Shown here: positions 45,770-54,555 of the stretch, one piece after another
Position numbering within the stretch: the first letter of the stretch is position 1
Layout: each line of letters begins with the position of its first letter
Assembly: GCA_963791805.1 (NCBI GenBank)
Contig: CAWBTU010000006.1
Coordinates: 1,736,001-1,800,000, forward strand
Reading direction: 5' to 3'
Length of the DNA: 64,000 nt
Origin: JACMJL01 sp963791805
Lineage (GTDB): Bacteria > Bacillota > Clostridia > Clostridiales > Clostridiaceae
Position numbers and translations under genes: made by a program
The notes under the pieces: model-generated
What the model was told of the DNA's origin: nothing
The model's database searches: none
What the model saw: only the letters and a program-made list of their open reading frames with translations

Positions 45770-46465
45770 TTATTTTTTCCGTAGAATAATATGATGAAAT
45801 GATGCTATGGCTTTATACTCTTCCAGTTCACTTACTTTCATTTCCATTGCTAACATCTGCTCTTGCCATTTCTTATCCTTATGTAGTTCCTGATTTTGCT
45901 GTAGATCCCAAAATGTTCTCATTCCCAGAATTTTTTCTATTTTAAATTTATCTGACCATTTTAGTATTTCTTTATCTTCATAATATTTAATAGTACCAAA
46001 TTGCTGTGCATGTCCATTTTTACCTTCTAACAATTCATTAGCATGTTCAAAATTATTCAGTAATACTACCATCTGCATAACTCTACCAGCCTTATTATGT
46101 TTTAAAATAGAAAGGTGTCCATTAGTCTTTAATATCCTTGAAAATTCTTTAATGATTTCCACTCTTTCATCTGCATATTCAAAAACATTGTGACACAATA
46201 TCACATCAAATGAGTTATCTTCAAAATTTTTGAGTTCCTCCAAATCTCCTTTTATTTGTATATAATGATTTTCTGTAACCCTATTTTGAAGCATATTTTC
46301 ATCTGGTTCAATTGCTATAACCTCATTGTATTTAGCAAAATGGTCAGCTGTAATACCATTTCCACTCCCAAAATCTAAGACTTTCTTATCATGTATGAAA
46401 TTTAACTGTTCCCACGTCATTTTCTTTTGTAATAACTCCCAAGGAGCAATATCTTTAAAACTCAT
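45770..46465 (-). CDS. Class I SAM methyltransferase (array unit)
   Basis: 231 residues, GAGGTATTAAGA before ATG. Motif I is KVLDFGSGNGITADHFAKYN, the acidic SAM ribose ligand is in VIAIEPDENML, and motif IV is FDVILCHNVFEYADERVEII. The type-11 methyltransferase core is complete; the substrate is unknown. Its upstream side lacks the spacer promoter and abuts the NUDIX 3' flank after about 80 bases. Confidence 0.85.
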   Translation of the reverse strand: MSFKDIAPWELLQKKMTWEQLNFIHDKKVLDFGSGNGITADHFAKYNEVIAIEPDENMLQNRVTENHYIQIKGDLEELKNFEDNSFDVILCHNVFEYADERVEIIKEFSRILKTNGHLSILKHNKAGRVMQMVVLLNNFEHANELLEGKNGHAQQFGTIKYYEDKEILKWSDKFKIEKILGMRTFWDLQQNQELHKDKKWQEQMLAMEMKVSELEEYKAIASFHHIILRKK

Positions 46466-46542
46466 TCTTAATACCTCTTATTATTATAATTTATTCATAT
46501 TTCATCTTTTTTTTACAAATGCCCATGTAAGCAATTTAAGAT

Positions 46543-46600
46543 AGAAATAACATAACTGAATCTATAATTATATTACCTCAACTCTACAAATTGTAATTTA
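46543..46600. repeat. Array spacer, 3'-flank part only
   Basis: AATAACATAACTGAATCTAT...CCTCAACTCTACAAATTGTA, the conserved block normally found just past gene stop codons in the array, here next to the NUDIX stop. The terminator and promoter parts are absent. Confidence 0.6.
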
Positions 46601-46605
46601 TCTAT

Positions 46606-47085
46606 CTACCTTTCATCTGTAACAATATGTTCTACGTAACTCTGTATATTTGATAGTTTATCAATAAAAAAAGTAGGAAATGCCTTGTACTTTGATAAGT
46701 TATTTATTGGTAGCCAATGCATATACTCTTTAAACCCACCTGAATAACTATTACTATTAAGTTTTTGTGTTCCCCTTGGCTTCATCAAAAAGTAAAAAGC
46801 AATTTCATGGCAATTGTAACCTTCAAGACTACCACTACCAATAAAAAAATTCTCATGAATAAATGCTAACCTATCAATTTCATAGTGTATCCCTGTCTCT
46901 TCATATACCTCTCTCACAACAGCCTCTTCAGCCTTTTCACCAATATGAACGCCTCCTCCAACGGGATAGTAATAATCATCCCTATCGTTTTTAGCAAATA
47001 GTACACTTCCGTTTTCAATAATTATTGCTGTTGCTTTATATCTGAACCATCCATTATCTTTGATAAATCCACAATCATACTTCAT
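46606..47085 (-). CDS. NUDIX hydrolase (array unit)
   Basis: 159 residues from the ATG preceded by GAGGGGGATAAAA (MKYDCGFIKDNGWFRYKATA). The NUDIX box is complete: GGGVHIGEKAEEAVVREVYE followed by ETGI, fitting Gx5Ex7REUxEExGU. These enzymes cleave nucleoside diphosphate derivatives; the exact substrate is unknown. Upstream lies a full 5' spacer junction (AAATTACTATTTATTGAGTT). Confidence 0.9.
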   Translation of the reverse strand: MKYDCGFIKDNGWFRYKATAIIIENGSVLFAKNDRDDYYYPVGGGVHIGEKAEEAVVREVYEETGIHYEIDRLAFIHENFFIGSGSLEGYNCHEIAFYFLMKPRGTQKLNSNSYSGGFKEYMHWLPINNLSKYKAFPTFFIDKLSNIQSYVEHIVTDER

Positions 47086-47157
47086 TTTTATCCCCCTCAT
47101 AAATTACTATTTATTGAGTTGTTTTAAATCTTTTGTAGGTCTCTTCGACTTACCAAT

Positions 47158-47343
47158 GTGACACACCCTGCTCACTTGGATATGCTAGAATTACTTATAA
47201 AGAGTATTGCTACTCTTTATATTATAAGATTAGTTTTAAAACATAATCTTTTTATTTCTAAACTAATTATCAAGATTAGATTTCTTGGTATACACATAGA
47301 AATTGATGGCAAAGAGAAAAAGCACCCATCCGACAAAGAATAG
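47158..47343 (+). CDS. Small hydrophobic protein, opposite orientation to array
   Basis: Up to 61 residues from a GTG inside the spacer core, or 53 from ATG at 47182. It has one hydrophobic segment (IKSIATLYIIRLVLKHNLFI) and a basic, hydrophilic tail (EIDGKEKKHPSDKE). No ribosome site is visible, so the 5' end may have been replaced by spacer DNA. A strong terminator follows on the same strand, which argues that it was once a real gene. Confidence 0.45.
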   Translation: MTHPAHLDMLELLIKSIATLYIIRLVLKHNLFISKLIIKIRFLGIHIEIDGKEKKHPSDKE

Positions 47344-47415
47344 TGCTTAACTCTTAATTAAATCTTTATTTAATTCATCCAATAGCCCTAAAACAAAATA
47401 AATGTTTTAAGGATT

Positions 47416-47446
47416 AGCTTAGTGTTGTAGCACTAAGCTTTTCTTA
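47416..47446 (+). terminator. Terminator of small plus-strand gene
   Basis: AGCTTAGTG-TTGTAG-CACTAAGCT followed by TTTCTTATTT, a perfect nine-base stem. Confidence 0.85.
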
Positions 47447-47732
47447 TTTATATTATATCAAATTTTTATAAAAAATAAACCTAAATAATTGTTATATTTA
47501 AAAATATCTATTTTTATCAACTCACCTAGCATCATTCTTACCCTGCATTTCTGCATCACATGCCCTGTCCACCCTTCATTACTCTTGTCTAAAGCCATGT
47601 AATTCAGTTAATAAATTTAATGTTCAGTAATTCTTAACTCCAAAAACGGAAAAAAATTCTCAGCTTTTTTATATTAAGCTGAGAATTTTCTATTTAGATT
47701 TAATTTCCTTTTGGTTGACCATTATAAGAATA

Positions 47733-48065
47733 TTATTCAATAGATTGTTTCAACCTACCAGATGTCATTTGCTGTGCTACTAACAAGTTGTTATAATAGA
47801 AATTCTCTATTTGTAATAATGAAGTTACATCTCCTTGAAAATATGTTTCATACTGAAAAATGTTATTTTCATATATATATTCCACTCCACTATATGGATT
47901 AAATCCCCTAAAATAATCATTGTATATTAAATCATCTATTTGCAGTTTGAACTCCCAGTCATACAACACAGATTTCGTATATGGATTGTATGAAGAATTT
48001 TGTCTGATATAGGATTCATATTTCCCTTTTATAAGTGTTTTCATTAATTTTTCTTGTGAAATCAA
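47733..48065 (-). CDS. DUF5680-like small protein (array unit)
   Basis: 110 residues, TTG start after AGGGGGCG. The C-terminal half (YDWEFKLQIDDLIYNDYFRG, FNPYSGVEYIYENNIFQYET YFQGD) resembles the DUF5680 pattern of alternating strands with an Asn-Pro-[FY]-[AS]-G turn. Function is unknown. It is flanked on both sides by array spacer copies. Confidence 0.6.
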   Translation of the reverse strand: MISQEKLMKTLIKGKYESYIRQNSSYNPYTKSVLYDWEFKLQIDDLIYNDYFRGFNPYSGVEYIYENNIFQYETYFQGDVTSLLQIENFYYNNLLVAQQMTSGRLKQSIE

Positions 48066-48089
48066 TTCAACGCCCCCTTTATAAAATTC

Positions 48090-48475
48090 GAGATAAATAA
48101 AATAATTTACCAGTGTAACACAACATGTATAAATTGTAATTAATTTTATAATTATACTATAAATTAACTATTCGTATCAACTTACCTAATCCAAAGTAGG
48201 CGACATCTTATCCCATTTCTGCATCACATAGTCTGTCCACCATTCATTTATTTTGTCCAAAGCCATGTAATGCAGTTAATAAATTTAATATTCAGTAGCC
48301 TGTAACAGAATAAATAATCTCAACTCTAAAAACAGAAACAGTCTCAGCTTTTTATTTGAAGCTGGGACTGTTTCTATTTAAATTTAATTTCTATTCATTG
48401 AACATTATAAGAAATAAACGACATACCTGAATCAAAAATTATGTTACATCAACTCTACAAATTGCAATTTGTGAG
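48090..48475. repeat. Array spacer copy
   Basis: A nearly full copy: core TTACCAGTGTAACACAACAT, promoter block, TTTCTGCATCACATAGTCTG, TCATTTATTTTGTCCAAAGC CATG, DUF2922 relic (GCAGTTAATAAATTTAATAT TCAGTAG) with one CTGTAACAG unit, terminator palindrome (48328-48380), and the 3' flank ATGTTACATCAACTCTACAA. Confidence 0.8.
48151..48180 (-). promoter_or_regulatory. Spacer promoter driving the 47733 gene
   Basis: Read on the minus strand: -35 TTGATA, 18-base spacer, -10 TATAAT, about 85 bases before the gene start. This is the best -10 among the spacer copies. Confidence 0.65.
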
Positions 48476-48506
48476 TTACAGATTATATTCATACTCCATG
48501 TGGATC

Positions 48507-49294
48507 CTAAGTTTTGTTGCTAACAAATCGCCACTTCAAACTGTATGCTAAAACCCATGTCCCCTTGTATGATGTATCTATAACATCTAAACATTCATCA
48601 CAAAAGAACAAGGATGCATCTCTTACAATCAACGATGCTTCGAAAATATCAGCACTGTAATTATCCAAAGGTGGTCTTAAGTTAAGTGCAGTAACTCCCT
48701 CAAAAATCATTTCGACATCGAAGCATTGTTGGCTCTGAATTTGAACAGTTACTCTTCTCAAATCACCTGTTGGTTGCATATCTTTATTAGAATCAACATA
48801 AGCTCCACTAACATAATGTATTTCCTTAATCACGGAATCGTGCAAACTGTATGTTTGTCCCATAAATAAATCGGCATCAGCTTGTGTTTCAACATAGTTC
48901 CATTCTGTTTGTACCATATCGCTGTATAAATTGTTTTCAAAAATGCTACCTTTTAGAAGTATTCTTTCTCCCTGTAATAACTTAGTTAAGGTATTGGTAT
49001 CTTCCCATAACCAAGGAAATCCAATATACTCAAAAAACATAATATCATCTTTTAATAATGCCTTGTATTGATTCAGCTGTTCATCTACTGAATTGGACCT
49101 TATGCTTATCCATTCATGTGGTCTATTAGGCAAAATTGTATTAATAAGGACAGATAATCACAGAACATTAAACACATCCCCATATCATCAAGGGTCAAAA
49201 CCAATTGTTTTTCATAATAACCAGAGTTAATAATTGCATAAACCTCGGACTTAGAATAAGTATTCGTCTTTTTATCATAAACACGTACCCGCAT
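48507..49294 (-). pseudogene. Unknown array gene split by a frameshift
   Basis: The frame opens at ATG 49294 with GGAGATGG upstream (MRVRVYDKKTNTYSKSEVYA ...LVLTLDDMG) and closes near 49106, while a second frame continues to 48507 (LSVLINTILPNRPHEWISIR ... KGTWVLAYSLKWRFV). The two join cleanly near 49145 if one base is removed, giving a protein of about 262 residues; the second frame has no ribosome site of its own. I do not recognise the family. The segment could also be two genes, but the context favours one broken gene. Confidence 0.65.
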
Positions 49295-49444
49295 TAAACC
49301 ATCTCCTTTATGATGCAGATTATATTAGTAATCTGCATTTAAATCTAATCTACAAATTTAAACTTTTCAGAATCCATATAATTAACTACCCGATATATTA
49401 TTTCCATACTCATAAATCTCACTTTCTCCTAACAAACTAAAGAT

Positions 49445-49705
49445 AAATTACTATTTATTGATTTATTTTAAATCTTTTATCTAACCGTGTGACATAACAT
49501 GCTCTCATTGTAATTGACTTTAAATATACCATAAAATAACTATTTTTATCAAATCAATTAACATCATTCTTACTGCATTTCTGCATCGCAAAGCCTGTCT
49601 AATAGTCATTTATCTTGTCCAACGTCATGTAGCTAATTTTTGCATAAATGAAAAAATTAGCACCCCTGAGGTAGTTGCAAAACCAAGTTGAGCTTGCTAT
49701 TTTTT
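49445..49705. repeat. Array spacer copy ending in element E
   Basis: Gene-proximal block TAAATTACTATTTATTGATT, core CCGTGTGACATAACATGCTC, promoter block, TTTCTGCATCGCAAAGCCTG and TCATTTATCTTGTCCAACGT CATG, then a complete element E (49631-49699) with AAGTTGAGCTTGCTA. The DUF2922 relic and terminator palindrome are missing; instead a hairpin (GAAAACTAC...GTAGTTTT) follows. Confidence 0.75.
49523..49552 (-). promoter_or_regulatory. Spacer promoter for the 48507-49294 gene
   Basis: Minus strand TTGATA - 18 bases - TATATT with TGG directly before the -10 (extended -10). The same sequence occurs at 55344, 60190 and 61774. Confidence 0.65.
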
Positions 49706-49783
49706 TATCTCTACAAGACAAAGGAGTATCGAAAACTACTTTACGGTAGTTTTGCGACACCCCCTTATATATATATTACACTT

Positions 49784-50035
49784 TTATCTTTGTTTCTCTT
49801 TCTCCTTATGTTCTTTAAGAGCTTTCTTTTTATTTGCTTTAGCTTTTCTTTCTTCATACATATCCTTAATCCAAACATTTACAGGTGCTTTCCATTGCTC
49901 ACTTTTATTCGGAATATTCTTAATCAAGCTGCTGGGATTTAAACCCATCTCCTTTGCCATACTTAATGTTTCAGCATTAAGCTTACACTTCTTTTTTGCT
50001 TCTTCCCACTCAGTATCTTTTTTATTAATAGCCAT
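49784..50035 (-). CDS. Unknown small basic protein (array unit)
   Basis: 83 residues from the ATG with GGAGGAAG upstream (MAINKKDTEWEEAKKKCKLN). The middle has AETLSMAKEMGLNPSSLIKN and IPNKSEQWKAPVNVWIKDMY, followed by a Lys/Glu-rich helix. I recall similar small proteins in Firmicutes, but no function is known to me. It lies 85 bases upstream of, and may be unlinked to, the Doc toxin gene. Confidence 0.65.
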   Translation of the reverse strand: MAINKKDTEWEEAKKKCKLNAETLSMAKEMGLNPSSLIKNIPNKSEQWKAPVNVWIKDMYEERKAKANKKKALKEHKEKEKQR

Positions 50036-50119
50036 TAATAACTTCCTCCAATGTATGTAGCTCAATCCATCGCTTTTCACCACTGTATAAACTGCAGTAG
50101 TCTGTTTTATATTAATTAA

Positions 50120-50506
50120 TTAATAACCGTATAATTTTTTATTGTTTATCCACATTTTAATGTCTTCTTCATTAAAAGATCCATCTGCAACTTTTAATCC
50201 AAGCTCAATTAATTCCTGTTGAGAATATTTTATATGAATGTTATTTAATTTCAGCAATAAAACCATAACTGAAACCCCTATTCTTTTGTTTCCATCTACA
50301 AAGCCATGATTTTTAACAAGTCCATGAGTAACAGCTGAAATTTTATCCTCAATTTCCTTATATAAATCAATACCATCAAAAGTTGCAAAACCTCTATTTA
50401 ATCCGCTCTCAATTAAACCTAAATCTCTTATTTCTTCACTTCCACCAGTCTGATTTACTATCTTTTTATGAAATATCAATACACTATTAATGTCTATACT
50501 TTTCAT
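50120..50506 (-). CDS. doc: Doc/Fic-family toxin
   Basis: 128 residues. The Fic motif is VKNHGFVDGNKRIGVSVMVL (HxFx[DE]GNxR), preceded by ESGLNRGFATFDGIDLYKEI, the typical start of death-on-curing toxins. Doc phosphorylates EF-Tu. The start overlaps the antitoxin stop (TAATG), so translation is coupled. Confidence 0.9.
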   Translation of the reverse strand: MKSIDINSVLIFHKKIVNQTGGSEEIRDLGLIESGLNRGFATFDGIDLYKEIEDKISAVTHGLVKNHGFVDGNKRIGVSVMVLLLKLNNIHIKYSQQELIELGLKVADGSFNEEDIKMWINNKKLYGY

Positions 50507-50679
50507 TATTTGCTTAACTCCTTAAGCGCGACCTCATTTTCTACAATAATTAAATCCATCATATCTTCTAACTTTTTTTGATCCTTATTTTTTAAGAAAT
50601 CAACAAAATCTATTACTTCTATTTTTTTATCTTCTGGAAGTGTTTCAAAATCCTTTATTAGTCTTTCTGCTAAACTCAT
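50506..50679 (-). CDS. Antitoxin partner of Doc (DUF2281-like)
   Basis: 57 residues from the ATG after GGGGTGAAGTTA (MSLAERLIKDFETLPEDKKI). The segment EVIDFVDFLKNK fits DUF2281/Phd-like short antitoxins. The pair forms a compact toxin-antitoxin unit within the array. Confidence 0.8.
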   Translation of the reverse strand: MSLAERLIKDFETLPEDKKIEVIDFVDFLKNKDQKKLEDMMDLIIVENEVALKELSK

Positions 50680-50837
50680 TAACTTCACCCCACATTATAA
50701 CTCTTTATATTAATTATATACTATAGTTCAATAAAATACTCACATATTTCTAATTTTCAATCTGCTTAAAGTTATAATTTAATCTTATATTTCTTCTAAC
50801 TTTCTATCCATAACATTAATGTCTGTTATACAATAAT

Positions 50838-51013
50838 TTATAATTTAGGTATAGCCTGTGTGCCAATTTTAGTCATTGCATCTTCTCCTCCAAACAGTTC
50901 CAAAGATCAATGGATTCTTCCTTCGGCACCATAGCTGATTATCGGGGTATTATAATCATAAACAATGAGATACTCTTAATTCCTTGGAGGGGTGTCACCG
51001 ACAAAAACTACGC
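50838..51013 (-). pseudogene. Degraded gene fragment, two stop codons
   Basis: In the gap 50690-51018 one minus frame reads VGDTPPRN, TAA, EYLIVYDYNTPIISYGAEGR IH, TGA, SLELFGGEDAMTKIGTQAIP KL, then TAA. The composition is clearly protein-like on both sides of the stops. Family not recognised. Confidence 0.4.
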
Positions 51014-51018
51014 TAATG

Positions 51019-51066
51019 TAAAAGGTGTCTTAAAGTAGCTAGCTTACCTACTTTAAGACACCTTTT
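51019..51066 (-). terminator. Terminator after DJ-1/PfpI gene
   Basis: AAAAGGTGTCTTAAAGTA pairs perfectly with TACTTTAAGACACCTTTT over an 11-base loop and overlaps the stop codon of the DJ-1 gene. Confidence 0.9.
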
Positions 51067-51691
51067 ATTGAATTGAGTTCATCAACTCAAAGAAATATTT
51101 TGACTCTTGGGTTTTATAAAGATTGTACCAGGAATCTAGGGTTTGCGGTAAGAATACATCTAGAATTTTCAATATATGCAAAGCAAATTCAAGAGGAGCT
51201 ATTCCAGAAGCAGTAATCAAACTTCCATCAGTTACTACACATTCCTGCTTATAATATTTTTCTCCATCATAGCTTGGGCACACCATTTTAAGATACCCCA
51301 AGTCATTGCTTGTATGAGCTCGCTTATTCAAAACCCCTTCCATAGCAAGTCCTATTGTAGCACCACAAATTGCCCCTACAACAATATCTTTCTCTAAACA
51401 TTCTTCAGCCATTCTTATAATGGGAGCATGAATTGCTTCTGTCCATGTATTCCCACCAGGTAGAATCAAAGCAACTGTCTCTTCAATACTACACTCCTTA
51501 AGTTCAATTTCTGGCAATATTGTAAGGCCTCCCATTGTAGTAATAGGGGTCTTAGTAATTCCTACAGTTACTATTTTTAGCGGCATTAATCCCTTTTTGT
51601 AGTACCTTCCCGAATTGATTTCAGTGGTTAAATAGCCTATTTCCCAGTCTGCCATTGTATCAAATACATAAAGATATACTGTATTCTTCAT
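51065..51691 (-). CDS. DJ-1/PfpI family glutamine amidotransferase-like protein
   Basis: 208 residues, GAGGAATAG before ATG. It opens VYLYVFDTMADWEIGYLTTE; LILPGGNTW and the nucleophile elbow VVGAICGATIGLA (Cys) mark the fold. The C-terminus continues TDGSLITASGIAPLEFALHI. Family members are chaperones, glyoxalases or proteases; activity here is unknown. It lies downstream of a WYL regulator on the same strand, which probably controls it. Confidence 0.85.
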   Translation of the reverse strand: MKNTVYLYVFDTMADWEIGYLTTEINSGRYYKKGLMPLKIVTVGITKTPITTMGGLTILPEIELKECSIEETVALILPGGNTWTEAIHAPIIRMAEECLEKDIVVGAICGATIGLAMEGVLNKRAHTSNDLGYLKMVCPSYDGEKYYKQECVVTDGSLITASGIAPLEFALHILKILDVFLPQTLDSWYNLYKTQESKYFFELMNSIQ

Positions 51692-51791
51692 TTTCTATTC
51701 CTCCACATTCATTTTATTGATGCTATTTGTTACAGGATGGTCTCAAATTCTATCTCGATCTATTATATATTATCTTCACTGACAGATTCAG

Positions 51792-52754
51792 TCAGTGAAG
51801 ATAATGGGCCATCAAATCTCTAAGAATTGCTGCCATAGTATCTTTAAAACTATTTGGTTCAAGCACCTTTATTGATTTACCATATTGAAGTAGAATATGA
51901 GGAACATAGGTATGGATTGAGTCTTCATCCATTAAAAAATTAGCTCTGCATTCAGTTCGTTCTATCAGATGATATCCTAAAAACCAATGTGCACAAAGGT
52001 CATTCAATGCTTCTGGTTTTCCCTCAATTACTAAAGTGCAAAGTCCTACTTTGCTTTCCACATTGGATAATAAGTTTTTTGTAAAAAACTCACGTGCTGA
52101 AAAAGCTTCAGGACGCTTAAATGTATTTTTAGTTCTTATAATATTTACTATTCTATCTACCCTAAAGCTGCGAATTTCATTTCTAAGATGGCAAAATGCA
52201 ATAGCATACCATTTATCGTTCCAGTAAAGCATCCCATAGGGGTCAACAAACCTATGCTTAGGATGCCCTTCATAACCTGCACAGTATTCAATTTCCATAG
52301 AGCATTCATTTGCAACAGCTTGCTCGAGTTCCATTAATATAGGTTTGACAGCTGGATCACAAATACGGCTCACTACTTCAAATCCGACTAAATGACGATT
52401 GAGAACTTTTTCTTGTTCTTGATTCGAGAACATCTTTAACTTTGATGTTGCACTATTCAGTGCTTCCATAAAAGGATATCCTGCTTCCATTGCAAAAGTG
52501 GCAGCATGCAAAAGTGATTTTTTCTCTTCAAGATCAAAAAGCAGGGGTGTTCGGATAAAATTGTTAAGCAAACTATATCCGCCGTTATGACCAGGCTCCG
52601 ATATTATTGGCACTCCACTAACACACAATGCATCCATATAACGATAAACTGACCTTATGTTTATTTCTAACCTTTCGGATATTTGCTTTGCAGTTATTTT
52701 TGTACCTGAATTCAGCATCCATAAAATTGCTAGCATATTATCATTTTTTGGCAT
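51792..52754 (-). CDS. YafY-type HTH/WYL regulator
   Basis: About 320 residues from the ATG after GTGGGGTGCAAT. N-terminal HTH_11 (AKQISERLEINIRSVYRYMD), central WYL domain (EIEYCAGYEGHPKHRFVDPY, GMLYWNDKWYAIAFCH) and a C-terminal WCX region. Its 100-base spacing to the DJ-1 gene suggests direct regulation. The 52767-52949 stretch upstream has no gene. Confidence 0.85.
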   Translation of the reverse strand: MPKNDNMLAILWMLNSGTKITAKQISERLEINIRSVYRYMDALCVSGVPIISEPGHNGGYSLLNNFIRTPLLFDLEEKKSLLHAATFAMEAGYPFMEALNSATSKLKMFSNQEQEKVLNRHLVGFEVVSRICDPAVKPILMELEQAVANECSMEIEYCAGYEGHPKHRFVDPYGMLYWNDKWYAIAFCHLRNEIRSFRVDRIVNIIRTKNTFKRPEAFSAREFFTKNLLSNVESKVGLCTLVIEGKPEALNDLCAHWFLGYHLIERTECRANFLMDEDSIHTYVPHILLQYGKSIKVLEPNSFKDTMAAILRDLMAHYLH

Positions 52755-52949
52755 ATTGCACCCCACTTCCCTAGATTTTTAATAGTATCATTTATTAATA
52801 AATATAATGCACCTCATAGCCAAGATATATTTTCTCATATTTAAGTTAGTGTCTTTGACCTCATTTGTTTGTTAAAGAGAATCAATGGGGGCGGTTCTTT
52901 TTGCTTTATAATATATAAACTAATCCTAACTATAGTTAAGTCGTCATAT

Positions 52950-53285
52950 CTTACCATTGTGACACAACATGCTCACATTGTAATTGACTTTAAATATACT
53001 ATAAAATAACTATTTTTATCAACTCACCTAGCATCATTCTTACCCTGCATTTCTGCATCATACACCCTGCCCAATATTGATTTATCTTGTCCGAAGCCAT
53101 GTAATGCAGTTATTAAATACAATTTTATATTTTCATTGTGCCCCATCAATGAATTTTCTAATTTTTATACAATGAAAAATTAGCACCCTAAGGTCCTTGC
53201 GAAACGAAAAATCTCAGCTTTTTACTTGAAGCTGAGACTGTTTCTATTTAAATTTAATTTTCTTTTGGTTGAAGATTATGAGAAG
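52950..53285. repeat. Array spacer copy with embedded element E
   Basis: Core TTACCATTGTGACACAACAT GC, promoter block, TTTCTGCATCATACACCCTG, GATTTATCTTGTCCGAAGCC, relic GCAGTTATTAAATACAATTT, element E (53156-53209), and the right arm of the terminator palindrome. Here the left palindrome arm is fused to the end of E (GCGAAACGAAAAATCTCAGC), the same junction as in the copies at 60371 and 61988. Confidence 0.85.
52993..53022 (-). promoter_or_regulatory. Spacer promoter for the WYL/DJ-1 unit
   Basis: Minus strand TTGATA - 18 bases - TATATT; TAG replaces TGG before the -10. It is over 200 bases from the regulator start. Confidence 0.5.
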
Positions 53286-53302
53286 ATTGTTATATAAATA
53301 AA

Positions 53303-53554
53303 TTATTTAACTTTGTTTATTTTCATTAGATCCCAATATACAAATATGAATGTATAAACACATCCCAATATTATATATATGGATTGAACAATAACATTTG
53401 ATGTAATTTTAAAGACAATTGAAGAACCTACACACATATATGCCCAAAGTACAACATATATCAACTTATACAATTTTTATGTTTTAATATAATCAGTAAT
53501 AGAGACTAATCCCAACATTATAATTGGAAATGAATTAAAGATTATCCGGTTCAT
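53303..53554 (-). pseudogene. Small membrane protein gene with premature stop
   Basis: From ATG 53554 (GGGGTG upstream) the frame reads MNRIIFNSFPIIMLGLVSIT DYIKT, TAA at 53477-53479, then KLYKLIYVVLWAYMCVGSSI VFK and two more hydrophobic stretches, ending TAA 53303. An 84-codon three-helix membrane protein is interrupted by a single nonsense codon. It may form an operon with the 53719 gene upstream. Confidence 0.7.
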
Positions 53555-53718
53555 TTATTTTACACCCCATACTAAATAATATTAAATATATGTATGATTC
53601 ATTATTGACCTTTATGATAAATTTAATATAGAGTAGCAAAATAAGTTGCTCACAATTTTTTAGGAGTCACTTAAATTGGCTAATTTCTCACCGCTACATT
53701 AGCAAAAACGATATTCTG

Positions 53719-54177
53719 TTAAAATTGCTTCTTTTTTTTAATGGCTTTTACACAGGCTGACACTACAATATATCCAATGCTGTAATTAAGAAAAATATCT
53801 CTATAAGCATGCTCTGCCAACTCACAAAAAAAACCAAAACACCATATAGTAGCAAATACTAATCCCATAGTAACACAGTAGTGAACAATAGTATAAATAA
53901 TTGGGTTTTCAATTTTAATAATATGAAAAGTTTGAAAAAATCCAACACCAATTAAAACAACTAATCCACGAACTAGAATATGAATATTGGTATCTGTTTC
54001 AAAGCCAGAAATCAATTGCCATCCACTGCTTATCATTGTAGCAACAGAAAAAACTATACAACATGCTATAAGTGCGTTAATAATATCCTTTTTAGTTTCA
54101 CCTATCTTTAATGCATCTTTCACAATAAGTCTCCCTTCACAAACTTTTTTTAATATATTGCATGCAATATATTCCAT
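53719..54177 (-). CDS. Unknown four-helix membrane protein (array unit)
   Basis: 152 residues with four hydrophobic segments (ALIACCIVFSVATMISSGW, ILVRGLVVLIGVGFFQTFHI, YTIVHYCVTMGLVFATIWCF, LNYSIGYIVVSACVKAI). The start is 16 bases after GGAGACTTATT. I do not recognise the family with certainty. It precedes the broken small membrane gene on the same strand. Confidence 0.65.
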   Translation of the reverse strand: MEYIACNILKKVCEGRLIVKDALKIGETKKDIINALIACCIVFSVATMISSGWQLISGFETDTNIHILVRGLVVLIGVGFFQTFHIIKIENPIIYTIVHYCVTMGLVFATIWCFGFFCELAEHAYRDIFLNYSIGYIVVSACVKAIKKKKQF

Positions 54178-54295
54178 AAAACATTGTATTACAATTATAG
54201 TATAAAGTTGCTTACTTATTGTAAAAATGGAAATATTTCTAGAAAAGGTTGAGCTAATTAGTTCGGCTAATGTTTACGACACTTGAAGGCTTTTA

Positions 54296-54555
54296 TGCTA
54301 CTAACTGCTAAGTATGGGGCTCAATTGACTCAGAGAGCAGTTACTAAATTTAATGTTCAGTAGCCTGTAACAGGATAAATAATCTGTTACAGAATAAATA
54401 ATTGTCAACTCTACAAATAGAAACAGTCTCAGCTTTTTATTTGAAGCTGAGACTGTTTCTATTTAAATTAAATTTTCTTTTGGTTGAAGATTATAAGAAA
54501 TAAACGACATATCTGAATCAAAAATTATGTTACATCAACTCTACAAATTGGAATT
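54296..54555. repeat. Array spacer copy with longest DUF2922 relic
   Basis: Begins with the DUF2922 3' relic, followed by two CTGTnACAG units, the terminator palindrome (54415-54464) and the 3' flank (AAACGACATATCTGAATCAA...ATTGGAATTTA) that supplies the DinB stop codon. The promoter half is missing. Confidence 0.85.
54301..54363 (+). pseudogene. DUF2922 C-terminal relic
   Basis: Reads LTAKYGAQLTQRAVTKFNVQ and TAG; 20 codons almost identical to the end of the intact gene at 41225, on the plus strand. There is nothing of the rest of the gene. Confidence 0.85.

Larger units (their letters stand above)
47101..47720. repeat. Array spacer copy, interrupted by a plus-strand small gene
   Basis: 47101-47176 carries the gene-proximal block (TTATTGAGTTGTTTTAAATC) and core TTACCAATGTGACACACCCT. 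Then comes unrelated DNA with a small plus-strand gene and terminator, and 47495-47720 resumes with the promoter block, TTTCTGCATCACATGCCCTG, a DUF2922 relic (AATAAATTTAATGTTCAGTA) and the terminator palindrome (47653-47690). Confidence 0.75.

Noticed and set aside
49688..50060. Plus-strand reading frames opposite the small basic protein
   Set aside because: They are rich in Phe/Leu/Ser as expected for the antisense of a Lys/Glu-rich gene, and have no ribosome site.
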